Shown here: positions 15,830 to 23,027 of the stretch, one piece after another
Position numbering within the stretch: the stretch's first letter is position 1
How the letters are laid out: every line of letters starts with the position of its first letter
Assembly (NCBI GenBank): GCA_024404875.1
Contig: JAKSPK010000025.1
Span: 1-36,170, forward strand
Origin: Oscillospiraceae bacterium
GTDB lineage: Bacteria; Bacillota; Clostridia; Oscillospirales; Ruminococcaceae
Length of the DNA stretch: 36,170 bases
Direction: 5' to 3'
Program-made: the position numbers and the translations under genes
Notes under the pieces: model-generated
What the model was told of the DNA's origin: nothing
The model's database searches: none
What the model saw: only the letters and a program-made list of their open reading frames with translations

Positions 15830-15857
15830 TTGATTTTTTCTGATTTTATGATATAAT
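15830..15857 (+). promoter_or_regulatory. Promoter of rubrerythrin
   Basis: TTGATT at 15830-15835, a 16-nt spacer and TATAAT at 15852-15857. Transcription should start near 15864, about 67 nt before the rubrerythrin ATG. It diverges from the aspS promoter 62 nt away. Confidence 0.75.
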
Positions 15858-15930
15858 AATAAGAAGATGTGCCGAATGCAATGCGCGGACATCTGACCAT
15901 ACCATTCGATTAACTAAGGAGGAACATGTT

Positions 15931-16470
15931 ATGGAACTGAAAGGCTCAAGAACCGAAGCGAATTTACAGGCGGCTTTTGCAGGCGAATCGCAGGCAAGAA
16001 ACAAGTACACCTACTTTGCATCCAAGGCTCGCAAGGAGGGCTATGTCCAGATTGCGGAGATCTTCGAGGAGACCGCGAACAACGAAAAGGAACACGCCAA
16101 GATCTGGTTCAAAGAGCTGCACGGCGGCGAGGTGCCGGATACGATCGAAAATCTCAAGGCTGCTGCTGACGGCGAGAACTATGAGTGGACGGATATGTAT
16201 GCCGAATTCGCGAAGGTCGCGAAGGAAGAGGGCTTTACCCGCATCGCCGCACTCTTTGAGATGGTCGGAAAGATCGAGAAGGCACATGAAGAGCGCTACC
16301 GCAAGCTGCTTGCGAATGTCGAAGGCGGTCTGGTCTTCTCCCGCGACGGCGATATGATCTGGGAATGCTCCAACTGCGGACACATTGTCATCGGCAAAAA
16401 CGCACCGAAGATGTGTCCTGTCTGTGCACATCCGCAGGCATATTTCAAGCTCCGCGCCGAGAACTATTGA
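15931..16470 (+). CDS. rbr: Rubrerythrin
   Basis: 179 residues. A non-haem di-iron peroxidase that reduces hydrogen peroxide in the cytoplasm of anaerobes, fed by rubredoxin or NADH-dependent partners. The ferritin-like four-helix part carries Glu19, Glu52-x2-His55 and Glu116-x2-His119, and the C-terminal rubredoxin module carries Cys146-x2-Cys149 and Cys162-x2-Cys165. AAGGAGG precedes the ATG. It has its own promoter and terminator and converges with the iron-uptake operon. Length and motifs match classic rubrerythrin. Confidence 0.97.
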   Translation: MELKGSRTEANLQAAFAGESQARNKYTYFASKARKEGYVQIAEIFEETANNEKEHAKIWFKELHGGEVPDTIENLKAAADGENYEWTDMYAEFAKVAKEEGFTRIAALFEMVGKIEKAHEERYRKLLANVEGGLVFSRDGDMIWECSNCGHIVIGKNAPKMCPVCAHPQAYFKLRAENY

Positions 16471-16516
16471 TCAGGGCAGCTTCTCTGATCTGCGAATTGA
16501 TGCATCACACATTAGA

Positions 16517-16551
16517 AAAGGGCAGCGCCGTTTTCCGGAGCTGCCCTTTTT
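16517..16551. terminator. Bidirectional terminator between rbr and the feo operon
   Basis: A 7-bp core stem GGGCAGC/GCTGCCC (16520-16526 with 16540-16546) with TTTTT on the plus strand and TTTTC on the minus strand. Confidence 0.85.
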
Positions 16552-16554
16552 ATA

Positions 16555-16725
16555 CTATTTTTCATGACACGCGCAGTGCATCGCACAATGCGCGCAGCCG
16601 CAGCCACAGCTGGTCTTTCCTTTTTTCCTGTCACGGATCAGCGAAAGCACTATCAGTGCAAGCAGAATGACCAGACCGATCGTAATGAGGATCGTTCCGA
16701 GATTTTCTGAAATCCATGTCAGCAT
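16555..16725 (-). CDS. FeoB-associated Cys-rich membrane protein
   Basis: A 56-residue reading frame. One transmembrane helix (about 10-30) is followed by a basic RDRKKGK stretch and a Cys/His-rich tail with seven Cys and three His in the last 17 residues (CGCGCAHCAMHCACH). This is the layout of the small FeoB-associated proteins that accompany FeoB in Firmicutes and are thought to assist ferrous iron transfer at the membrane. It starts 33 nt after the feoB stop with a GGAGG site 10 nt upstream, and is the last gene of the operon. Confidence 0.9.
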   Translation of the reverse strand: MLTWISENLGTILITIGLVILLALIVLSLIRDRKKGKTSCGCGCAHCAMHCACHEK

Positions 16726-16758
16726 TGTACATACACCTCCTTCATAATGCGCGGAAGA

Positions 16759-19248
16759 TCAGGCTTTTCCATTTGCCGTCGGCTTGGATGCTTCCTGATA
16801 CTTCCTGATAAACAGCATATAGAGCATCAGTGCGAGCAGTGCGATTGCAAAGATCAGACCGATCACATTGACATTACCGCTAAAGAGATTGCCGAGCTGT
16901 GTGATGATCAGTGCGATCGCATATGCAAAGCTGCACTGGTACAGGATCGCGAAGCAGGTCCACTTGGCATTGTTCATTTCACGCCTGATCGCACCGATTG
17001 CAGCAAAGCAGGGTGCACAGAGCAAATTGAATACAAGGAATGAGAAGCCGGTAACTCGGGTGAATGTCTGTGCAAGTTCCTGCCAGACGGTCAGATCGCC
17101 GTTTCCGTAGAGAACACCTATTGAGCCGACAATGTTCTCCTTCGCCACAAGACCGGTGACCGATGCGACCGCATTCTGCCAGTTGCCCCAGCCGAGCGGT
17201 ATGAAGATCCACGCGATCGCGCTTCCGATCTTTGCCAGGAGCGAGCTGTCAAGCTGATCCTCTTCCAGCATCGTAAAGCTGCCGTCCACAGTACCGAAGC
17301 GGGAGAGGAACCAGATCACAACCGTCGAAATCAGGATAATCGAGCCGGCCTTCTTAATGAACGACCAGCCGCGCTCCCACATCGAACGCAGAACATTGCT
17401 GAGTGTCGGCATATGATATGCAGGCAGCTCCATGACAAACGGTGACGGATCTCCGGCGAAAAGCTTGGTTTTTTTCAGCATGATGCCGGAAATAATGATC
17501 GCCGCCATTCCGATGAAATATGCAGAAACTGCAATCCACGGGGATTTGCCAAAGATCGCGCCGGCGATCATGGCGATAAACGGCACCTTTGCGCCGCAGG
17601 GGATGAATGTCGTGGTAATGATCGTCATGCGGCGGTCACGCTCGTTTTCGATCGTACGGCTCGCCATGATACCCGGAACACCGCAGCCCGTACCGACCAG
17701 CATCGGAATGAACGACTTGCCGGAAAGACCGAATTTGCGGAACACTCTGTCCAGCACAAACGCAATACGCGCCATATAGCCGCAGGCTTCGAGGAATGCA
17801 AGCAGCAGAAACAGTACGAGCATCTGCGGGACAAAGCCCAGCACCGCGCCGACGCCGGCAACGATACCGTCAAGGATCAGACCTTTCAGCCAGTCAGCAG
17901 CGCCCGCCTTGTCAAGGCCGCTCTCAACCAGCGACGGGATGCTCGGCACAAATGTGCCGTATTCCGCAGGATCCGGCGCATCGAAGCCGTTCTTCTCGAA
18001 GTATTCCACGCCCTCCTTAAAGGAGACGCCGATCACATCATCTTCGTTCGTATCCGCCGGAACGGAGTCGAAATACACCGTCTTTTGAAGCGTTTCGAGG
18101 GTTTCCTCATCCTCCAGAGTGATGACTACGGAGGCCTCGCCAGTCACTTCCTTCATCTCAGCGAGAGCGCTGTCCGCATCAAAGTCCTCTGCCTCCGGAT
18201 CCAGCTCATAATATGCGCTGACAGCATTTGCCGCATCGTCATATTCGCCTGCCTTTTCCTCATATTCCTGCGCACCCATGCCGAAAAGGTGGAAGCCATC
18301 GCCGAAGAGATTGTCATTCGTCCAGTCAGTCGCCCATGCGCCCGGCCCCATCATGGCAATCAGATAAACGAGAAACATAATCGCCGCAAAGATCGGCAGG
18401 CCGAAGATGCGGTGTGTAACGATCCTGTCGATCTTATCGGAGGACGAGAGCTGTCCGGCGCTCTTTTTCTTGTAGCAGCCCTTGATGACCTCTGCGATAT
18501 AATTATACCGCTCATTCGTGATAATGCTTTCCGCATCGTCATCGAGTTCATTCTCCGCTGCTGCGATATCGCCCTCGATGTGCTTCTGCTTATCGGCAGG
18601 GATGTTCAGCTTTTCCAGTACTTTTTCGTCACGCTCAAAGATCTTGATCGCATACCAGCGCTGTTCCTCTTCCGGCATATCGTGAACGACCGCTTCTTCA
18701 ATATGTGCGATCGCGTGCTCAACAGGCCCGGAGAAATTGTGCTGCGGAAGGGTCTTTCCGCCCTTTGCAGCTTCGATCGCTGCCTCGGCAGCCTGGTCAA
18801 TTCCGGTGCCCTTCAGCGCGGAGATCTCAACGATCTCGCAGCCGAGCTGACGGGAAAGCTCCTGCACATTGATCTTGTCGCCGTTCTTCTCGACGACATC
18901 CATCATGTTGATTGCAATGACGACCGGAATGCCCAGCTCAACGAGCTGTGTTGTCAGATAGAGGTTACGCTCCAGATTCGTGCCGTCGATGATATTAAGA
19001 ATTGCATTCGGGCGCTCACCGATCAGATAATTACGCGCAACGACCTCCTCCAGCGTATACGGCGAGAGCGAGTAGATGCCGGGCAGATCGGTGATGATGA
19101 CATCATCATGCTTTTTGAGCTTACCCTCTTTCTTTTCGACAGTGACACCCGGCCAGTTTCCGACAAACTGATTCGAGCCGGTCAGAGCATTAAACAGTGT
19201 CGTTTTACCAGCGTTGGGGTTTCCGGCAAGGGCGATTCGGAGTATCAT
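16759..19248 (-). CDS. feoB: Ferrous iron transporter FeoB
   Basis: 829 residues. Imports Fe2+ through the membrane using an N-terminal GTPase. The G motifs are GNPNAGKT (9-16), GVTVE (34-38), DLPG (54-57), NMMD (114-117) and SALKG (143-147). The membrane part has the Gate/core signatures GCGVPGIMASRT and IPCGAKVPF, and LEACGYMAR. It is longer than usual (often 650-770) because of an acidic segment of about 110 residues (about 325-436), between the first span and the GIVAGVGAVLGFVP span. That loop should face outside and may bind metal (inference). It lies 74 nt behind feoA and is followed by the Cys-rich partner. Expected to be repressed by iron via the box at 19840-19858. Confidence 0.97.
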   Translation of the reverse strand: MILRIALAGNPNAGKTTLFNALTGSNQFVGNWPGVTVEKKEGKLKKHDDVIITDLPGIYSLSPYTLEEVVARNYLIGERPNAILNIIDGTNLERNLYLTTQLVELGIPVVIAINMMDVVEKNGDKINVQELSRQLGCEIVEISALKGTGIDQAAEAAIEAAKGGKTLPQHNFSGPVEHAIAHIEEAVVHDMPEEEQRWYAIKIFERDEKVLEKLNIPADKQKHIEGDIAAAENELDDDAESIITNERYNYIAEVIKGCYKKKSAGQLSSSDKIDRIVTHRIFGLPIFAAIMFLVYLIAMMGPGAWATDWTNDNLFGDGFHLFGMGAQEYEEKAGEYDDAANAVSAYYELDPEAEDFDADSALAEMKEVTGEASVVITLEDEETLETLQKTVYFDSVPADTNEDDVIGVSFKEGVEYFEKNGFDAPDPAEYGTFVPSIPSLVESGLDKAGAADWLKGLILDGIVAGVGAVLGFVPQMLVLFLLLAFLEACGYMARIAFVLDRVFRKFGLSGKSFIPMLVGTGCGVPGIMASRTIENERDRRMTIITTTFIPCGAKVPFIAMIAGAIFGKSPWIAVSAYFIGMAAIIISGIMLKKTKLFAGDPSPFVMELPAYHMPTLSNVLRSMWERGWSFIKKAGSIILISTVVIWFLSRFGTVDGSFTMLEEDQLDSSLLAKIGSAIAWIFIPLGWGNWQNAVASVTGLVAKENIVGSIGVLYGNGDLTVWQELAQTFTRVTGFSFLVFNLLCAPCFAAIGAIRREMNNAKWTCFAILYQCSFAYAIALIITQLGNLFSGNVNVIGLIFAIALLALMLYMLFIRKYQEASKPTANGKA

Positions 19249-19262
19249 TCACTTTTCTTCCT

Positions 19263-19281
19263 TTCAGTTAATCTATGCTAA
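19263..19281 (-). promoter_or_regulatory. Possible second DtxR-like half-conserved box before feoB
   Basis: The minus strand reads TTAGCATAGATTAACTGAA, agreeing at about 13 of 19 positions with the DtxR/IdeR consensus, 15 nt upstream of the feoB ATG. A separate perfect inverted repeat (GGAGACA, CC, TGTCTCC) lies at 19293-19308. Both could be chance. Confidence 0.3.
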
Positions 19282-19322
19282 TCGCAGAGCAGGGAGACAC
19301 CTGTCTCCTATTTGATGCTGTA

Positions 19323-19544
19323 TTATTCGACCTCGATCAGCTCTGCATCCGCCTTGCGAATTGAAAGCTCATAGCCGCGTACGGTCAGCTCCAGCGGATC
19401 GCCGAGCGGTGCGACCTTGCGTACATAGACCTCAACGCCTTTGGTCAATCCCATATCCATGATGCGGCGCTTAATCGCGCCCTCACCGTGCAGCTTCTTC
19501 ACCTTTGCGCTGCCGCCGACAGGCACCTCACGCAGTGTTTTCAT
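19323..19544 (-). CDS. feoA: FeoA-family protein (second copy in the operon)
   Basis: 73 residues, a small SH3-like beta-barrel that works with FeoB in ferrous iron uptake. The family pattern is present: an N-terminal LREVPVGGSAKVKKLHGEGAIKRRIMDMGL, then GVEVYVRKVAPLGDPLELTVRGYELSIRKADAELIEV. A GAGGG site lies 9 nt upstream of the ATG. It is transcribed between the first feoA and feoB. Two FeoA proteins per operon are common in clostridia. Confidence 0.93.
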   Translation of the reverse strand: MKTLREVPVGGSAKVKKLHGEGAIKRRIMDMGLTKGVEVYVRKVAPLGDPLELTVRGYELSIRKADAELIEVE

Positions 19545-19591
19545 ATCTCATTCCCTCACTTTCTCCGCAGTGCTCTGCAGAAGCATTCTGT

Positions 19592-19804
19592 TCAGACCAT
19601 AATCTTTCTTGCCATATCCTCGCCAATAGCGATGCGGGATTCCTTGACCTTGACAATCACATTTCCGCCGAGGACACTAATCAATGAAACTGTTGCGCCG
19701 ACCGTAAAGCCGAGTGTTTCCAGATGCTGCCGAAGCTCCTGATTTCCGCCGACTTTCCGGATCGTAAGCGGAACATTCTGGTCTGCAATACTAAGCGGAA
19801 TCAT
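19592..19804 (-). CDS. feoA: FeoA-family protein (first gene of the feo operon)
   Basis: 70 residues with the FeoA pattern: MIPLSIADQNVPLTIRKVGG, then LRQHLETLGFTVGATVSLISVLGGNVIVKVKESRIAIGEDMARKI. It is clearly diverged from the second copy (few identical residues), so the two are probably not interchangeable. It begins the operon, behind a sigma-A promoter and iron-type operator. An AAGGA site lies upstream of the ATG at 19804. Confidence 0.93.
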   Translation of the reverse strand: MIPLSIADQNVPLTIRKVGGNQELRQHLETLGFTVGATVSLISVLGGNVIVKVKESRIAIGEDMARKIMV

Positions 19805-19839
19805 TCCGTCACATCCTTCCTATACCAGTTCAATTTCAT

Positions 19840-19858
19840 TTGGGTTAGCTTAGCCTAA
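19840..19858 (-). promoter_or_regulatory. DtxR/IdeR-like iron box controlling the feo operon
   Basis: The minus strand reads TTAGGCTAAGCTAACCCAA, matching the 19-bp DtxR/IdeR consensus (TTAGGTTAGSCTAACCTAA) at 16 positions. It begins 10 nt downstream of the -10 box, covering the start site, where a bound repressor would block transcription. The repressor gene is not in the window. Confidence 0.85.
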
Positions 19859-19868
19859 TTCCAGATCT

Positions 19869-19897
19869 ATTCTATCATTATTTTTGCAATTTGTCAA
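19869..19897 (-). promoter_or_regulatory. Promoter of the feo operon
   Basis: Minus strand: TTGACA (19892-19897), a 17-nt spacer and TAGAAT (19869-19874), directly upstream of the iron box. Confidence 0.88.
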
Positions 19898-20172
19898 CGA
19901 TCCGCAGAACTTTTTCTGATTTTTGGCATTTCGCGAAATTCATCGCTGAAAGCGCAGAGTACTTTCAGTCAAAATGCACACCCCTTGACAAATCGTCATC
20001 ACTGCACAGTAAAGCAGTCCATCCGTCTGATCTTCCGCATCACCGAGACTCCCAAACCAGGCAAGCAGGCTCTTTCCGGCATCATTCTTGTTTCGTTTTT
20101 CCTATATTCATACGAAGAATGCAATGAGAATCCGAACCAAAATGCTCATAAGATGACCGCTGAAAATGCAGA
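19898..20172. other. Intergenic region with short palindromes between feo and the RCK-RyR gene
   Basis: No gene is supported here. It holds a perfect 12-bp palindrome (ATTTCGCGAAAT, 19928-19939) and a 7-bp inverted repeat with a 9-nt gap (CTGAAAG/CTTTCAG, 19946-19968). Either could be a regulatory site. The promoter of the next gene follows at 20173. Confidence 0.4.
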
Positions 20173-20201
20173 TTGACAAACATCACGATATATGATAAAA
20201 T
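20173..20201 (+). promoter_or_regulatory. Promoter of the RCK-RyR membrane protein gene
   Basis: TTGACA at 20173-20178, a 17-nt spacer and TAAAAT at 20196-20201. Transcription would start near 20208, leaving an untranslated leader of about 158 nt. A 69-residue open frame inside the leader has no ribosome-binding site and overlaps the main gene. Confidence 0.85.
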
Positions 20202-20365
20202 GGAGCATGAAATATCATCTATTCTATCAAAAAAGTCACGGCATAAGCCGAAAAGAACGCGTATTGTGACAATCGTTGAACTCTTCGTCGAAAAGCCGAT
20301 CAACAATGGCGCTGCCGAAGTTCAAAAGTCATCAGCCCGTATAATCCAGAACGAAAGGGACAATC

Positions 20366-22981
20366 ATGGTGCTACTGAATAATCCGATCTTTGTCATACT
20401 CCTGACCGCAGCGGTGCTTCTGCTGCTGTTCCTGCCTGTACAGGCGATTCGGAAAAGCAAGCTCAAGGAGCGACAGATGGTTCTGTCGCTTTATGTGCTT
20501 ATGCTCATCTGGTTCGCACGCTTTACGGTCTATCTGTTCGGCACCTTCTCTGCAGATTCGGATATGAACAATCTCAACGCCTTTGAAGCGATCTTTGACA
20601 GCCTGATCCATGCGCTGCAAACCTTCAGCATGGACGAGGATTATACTGCATTCATCGCGGCCGGCAAGCAGACGCTGATCGCTCAGGGCTATCCGATGCT
20701 GGCCATAGTCTACGGCGGACTGATCTCCCTGCTCAATGTGCTTGCACCGATCCTCGGCGGCGCATTGCTGCTCACCATTCTGACAAAGATCTTCCCGGAG
20801 CTGCTGATCCTCTGCTATCCCTATCGGCACAAATATGTATTTTCTGCGCTCAATGAGCAGGCGGTCTGTCTGGCGGAGGATATCTGCCGCAATCAGAATT
20901 ACGAGGTACTGAATGCACTGTCGGAAAATGCCAAGCAGCCGCTGATCGTCTTCACGGATGCATACGGCGACGATGACTCGGAGCAGCATAATGAACTGCT
21001 GGAGCGGGTACAGAATCTCCGTGCACTCTGCATCAAAAAGGATTTGCGCAATCTCTCACTGCGGCTTTCTCGCTCCCTGACCTATCTGCTGATTGACGAT
21101 CAGCCGGAACATAATCTTCGTTCCTTCTCTGATCTGACCGACCCGGCGGCTGAACAGCTCTGGCCGCTGCCGAAAGAGCCCGAAAAACCTGCTACAAAAA
21201 TCGTGGTCTTTGTCCAGAAGGAACATGAAGCCGATCTGGTCAAAACTATGATGCGGCAGCGCGAACTCTCTGCTTTGCTCACCGTCCGGATTATCCATGA
21301 CTATACGAATACTGCCGTCAACCTGATGTACGATGCGCCGCTTTATCTGCCGCTGCTGGAACGCAAGCCGTGCCCTGGTCAGAAGCAGCAGCTCCGGATC
21401 GTGATTTTCGGCAGCGGCAGCATCGCCGAAGAAACGCTCCGCACGATCTACTGGTGCGGACAAATGCTGCATACGGAGGTTTCCGTCGATGTGATCTCGA
21501 AGGATGCTTCTCTATTGGAGAGCAGGCTTCGCTCCGCCTGTCCGGAGCTGCTGGCGAGCTGTGAAGCTGGTGCGGATATCCTCTCGACATTTCCCGCGTC
21601 GGAAAACAAGCGCCCCAATCCGCCGTATCTGGCACATATCGCCTTTACAAATCACCCAAATGTGCTGGATTCGGAAACGCTGGATCCGGCACTGCTCCGG
21701 CAAATGGATTACTGTATCATCGCACTCGGCTCTGACGGTACAAATCTCTCGCTGACAAATTCACTCCGGATCGAAGCAGCCAGACGGCATCTGACAGATC
21801 CATCCGTCCGCACCGTGATCGTTCCCGCGATCTTTGATCCGCAGCTCGCGGATGCCGTGCGGATCCCGGTCCCCGACAGAGACGGACTTCTGATCCTGCC
21901 TTTTGCCACACTGCGCTCACGATTCAGTGTCAAAAATGTTTTCATGCAGAACTTTATGGAGGATGCAATCGCGTCAGCCGGTCTCTACGGTCCTGACGAA
22001 CAGCGAAAAATGCTGGAGGATGAATACACATACTGGGCGAATCTTGCACGCTCCGTCCATGCGTCCTATAAGCTGTTCAGCGCAGGCATACTGGAATCCG
22101 TCGATCTGACACAAAGTGAGCAGGCACAGCGCTATCTTCTTCGAAAATGCGAAGCAGCAGATATGCTCCGGACAACACCCGCGGCAGGGCAGAAGGACGA
22201 ACCGCTGGGACGGCAGCTCGCATGGCTGGAGCATCGCCGCTGGAATGCATTCCTTCGCGCACAGGGTTTCACCTGCGCTGATGACAAGATGCACGAGGCC
22301 ATTTTCAGGCTCGGCGAAAAAGATCTGCACAAAAATCTCCGGCTGAAGCTGCATCCCTGTCTGGTCGAATGCACCGAAGAAATGCCGGCTCTCCCGGTCG
22401 ATGACGATTTTGACCGCAGCAAGCTGGACGGGCTGGATCTTGTTTCGGTGAAGCGCTGTGCGCTGGATCATCCGGAAGGCCGAACAGCTAAACGCATGCA
22501 GGACAAGAATTACAAAAAATGGGATTATCCTGCGCATGATGATACGCTGAACCAACTGCTCCGACTCAGTGCACCGGAGAATGATCCAGCCGGAAAACGG
22601 CGGTCAAAGCCGGAGGCAGTACAGATCAGATGCCCTCGCTGCCAGAAGCCGATGGAGACCGGCTGTATCCAAAGCTCCGGCCGGATCTTCTGGTCACGAA
22701 TGAAAAAAAGCCGCTTTGCAGCGCAGGATACCCATGATTACCCCATCGCGGCTGCAGGGGAATTTTTCACGCGCAGCAGCCATTCTGCATTTTTCTGCCG
22801 AAGTTGCCGGATTTTTCAGATGTCCGAGCGAAAGCAGGAAGCGCATCGCAGACCGGGCGCAGGAAGAAGTTCGAATACGCCGCAGCCGCGCAGATCTCCG
22901 AACGAACGACGCTCCGCATCACAGCATCGCCGCCTGTCGCATGAACAAGATGTGCCGTCCCGCAAGCATGGTTCCGCATAA
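20366..22981 (+). CDS. Membrane protein with RCK-like Rossmann, RyR-like and zinc-ribbon domains
   Basis: 871 residues of unassigned function. Membrane spans lie at about 5-27, 37-60 and 110-142. Residues 155-250 look like a TrkA/RCK-type Rossmann domain (KYVFSALNEQAVCLAEDI, PLIVFTDAY). Residues 342-500 are a second one with the GSGSIAEE nucleotide-binding turn and a DYCIIALGSDGTNL stretch. Residues 557-695 resemble prokaryotic RyR domains (LAWLEHRRWNAFLRAQGF, then LHPCLVECTEEMPALP). Residues 753-818 look like a zinc ribbon of the kind starting CPxC...GxIQS.GxIFW and ending CRSC (Cys756, 759, 811, 814). A basic, low-complexity tail of 50 residues follows. It has its own promoter, an AAGGGA site and a terminator directly after the stop. 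The layout suggests a ligand-gated ion-conducting or signalling membrane protein; that is inference. Confidence 0.8.
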   Translation: MVLLNNPIFVILLTAAVLLLLFLPVQAIRKSKLKERQMVLSLYVLMLIWFARFTVYLFGTFSADSDMNNLNAFEAIFDSLIHALQTFSMDEDYTAFIAAGKQTLIAQGYPMLAIVYGGLISLLNVLAPILGGALLLTILTKIFPELLILCYPYRHKYVFSALNEQAVCLAEDICRNQNYEVLNALSENAKQPLIVFTDAYGDDDSEQHNELLERVQNLRALCIKKDLRNLSLRLSRSLTYLLIDDQPEHNLRSFSDLTDPAAEQLWPLPKEPEKPATKIVVFVQKEHEADLVKTMMRQRELSALLTVRIIHDYTNTAVNLMYDAPLYLPLLERKPCPGQKQQLRIVIFGSGSIAEETLRTIYWCGQMLHTEVSVDVISKDASLLESRLRSACPELLASCEAGADILSTFPASENKRPNPPYLAHIAFTNHPNVLDSETLDPALLRQMDYCIIALGSDGTNLSLTNSLRIEAARRHLTDPSVRTVIVPAIFDPQLADAVRIPVPDRDGLLILPFATLRSRFSVKNVFMQNFMEDAIASAGLYGPDEQRKMLEDEYTYWANLARSVHASYKLFSAGILESVDLTQSEQAQRYLLRKCEAADMLRTTPAAGQKDEPLGRQLAWLEHRRWNAFLRAQGFTCADDKMHEAIFRLGEKDLHKNLRLKLHPCLVECTEEMPALPVDDDFDRSKLDGLDLVSVKRCALDHPEGRTAKRMQDKNYKKWDYPAHDDTLNQLLRLSAPENDPAGKRRSKPEAVQIRCPRCQKPMETGCIQSSGRIFWSRMKKSRFAAQDTHDYPIAAAGEFFTRSSHSAFFCRSCRIFQMSERKQEAHRRPGAGRSSNTPQPRRSPNERRSASQHRRLSHEQDVPSRKHGSA

Positions 22982-22982
22982 C

Positions 22983-23025
22983 ATTGCGCCTGCACCGAAA
23001 ACAATCGGTGCAGGCGCAATTTTTG
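22983..23025 (+). terminator. Terminator of the RCK-RyR gene
   Basis: A 15-bp perfect stem (22983-22997 with 23006-23020), an 8-nt loop and a TTTTT run, 1 nt after the stop codon. On the minus strand there is no T run, though the U32 gene ends at 23028 just beside it. Confidence 0.92.
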
Positions 23026-23027
23026 TA

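Noticed and set aside
18085-19281. 398-residue plus-strand open frame
   Set aside because: Antisense to feoB, including its G-motif region.
20173-20382. 69-residue frame before the RCK-RyR gene
   Set aside because: It begins inside the -35 box (TTGACA) of the promoter, lacks a ribosome-binding site and overlaps the real start.
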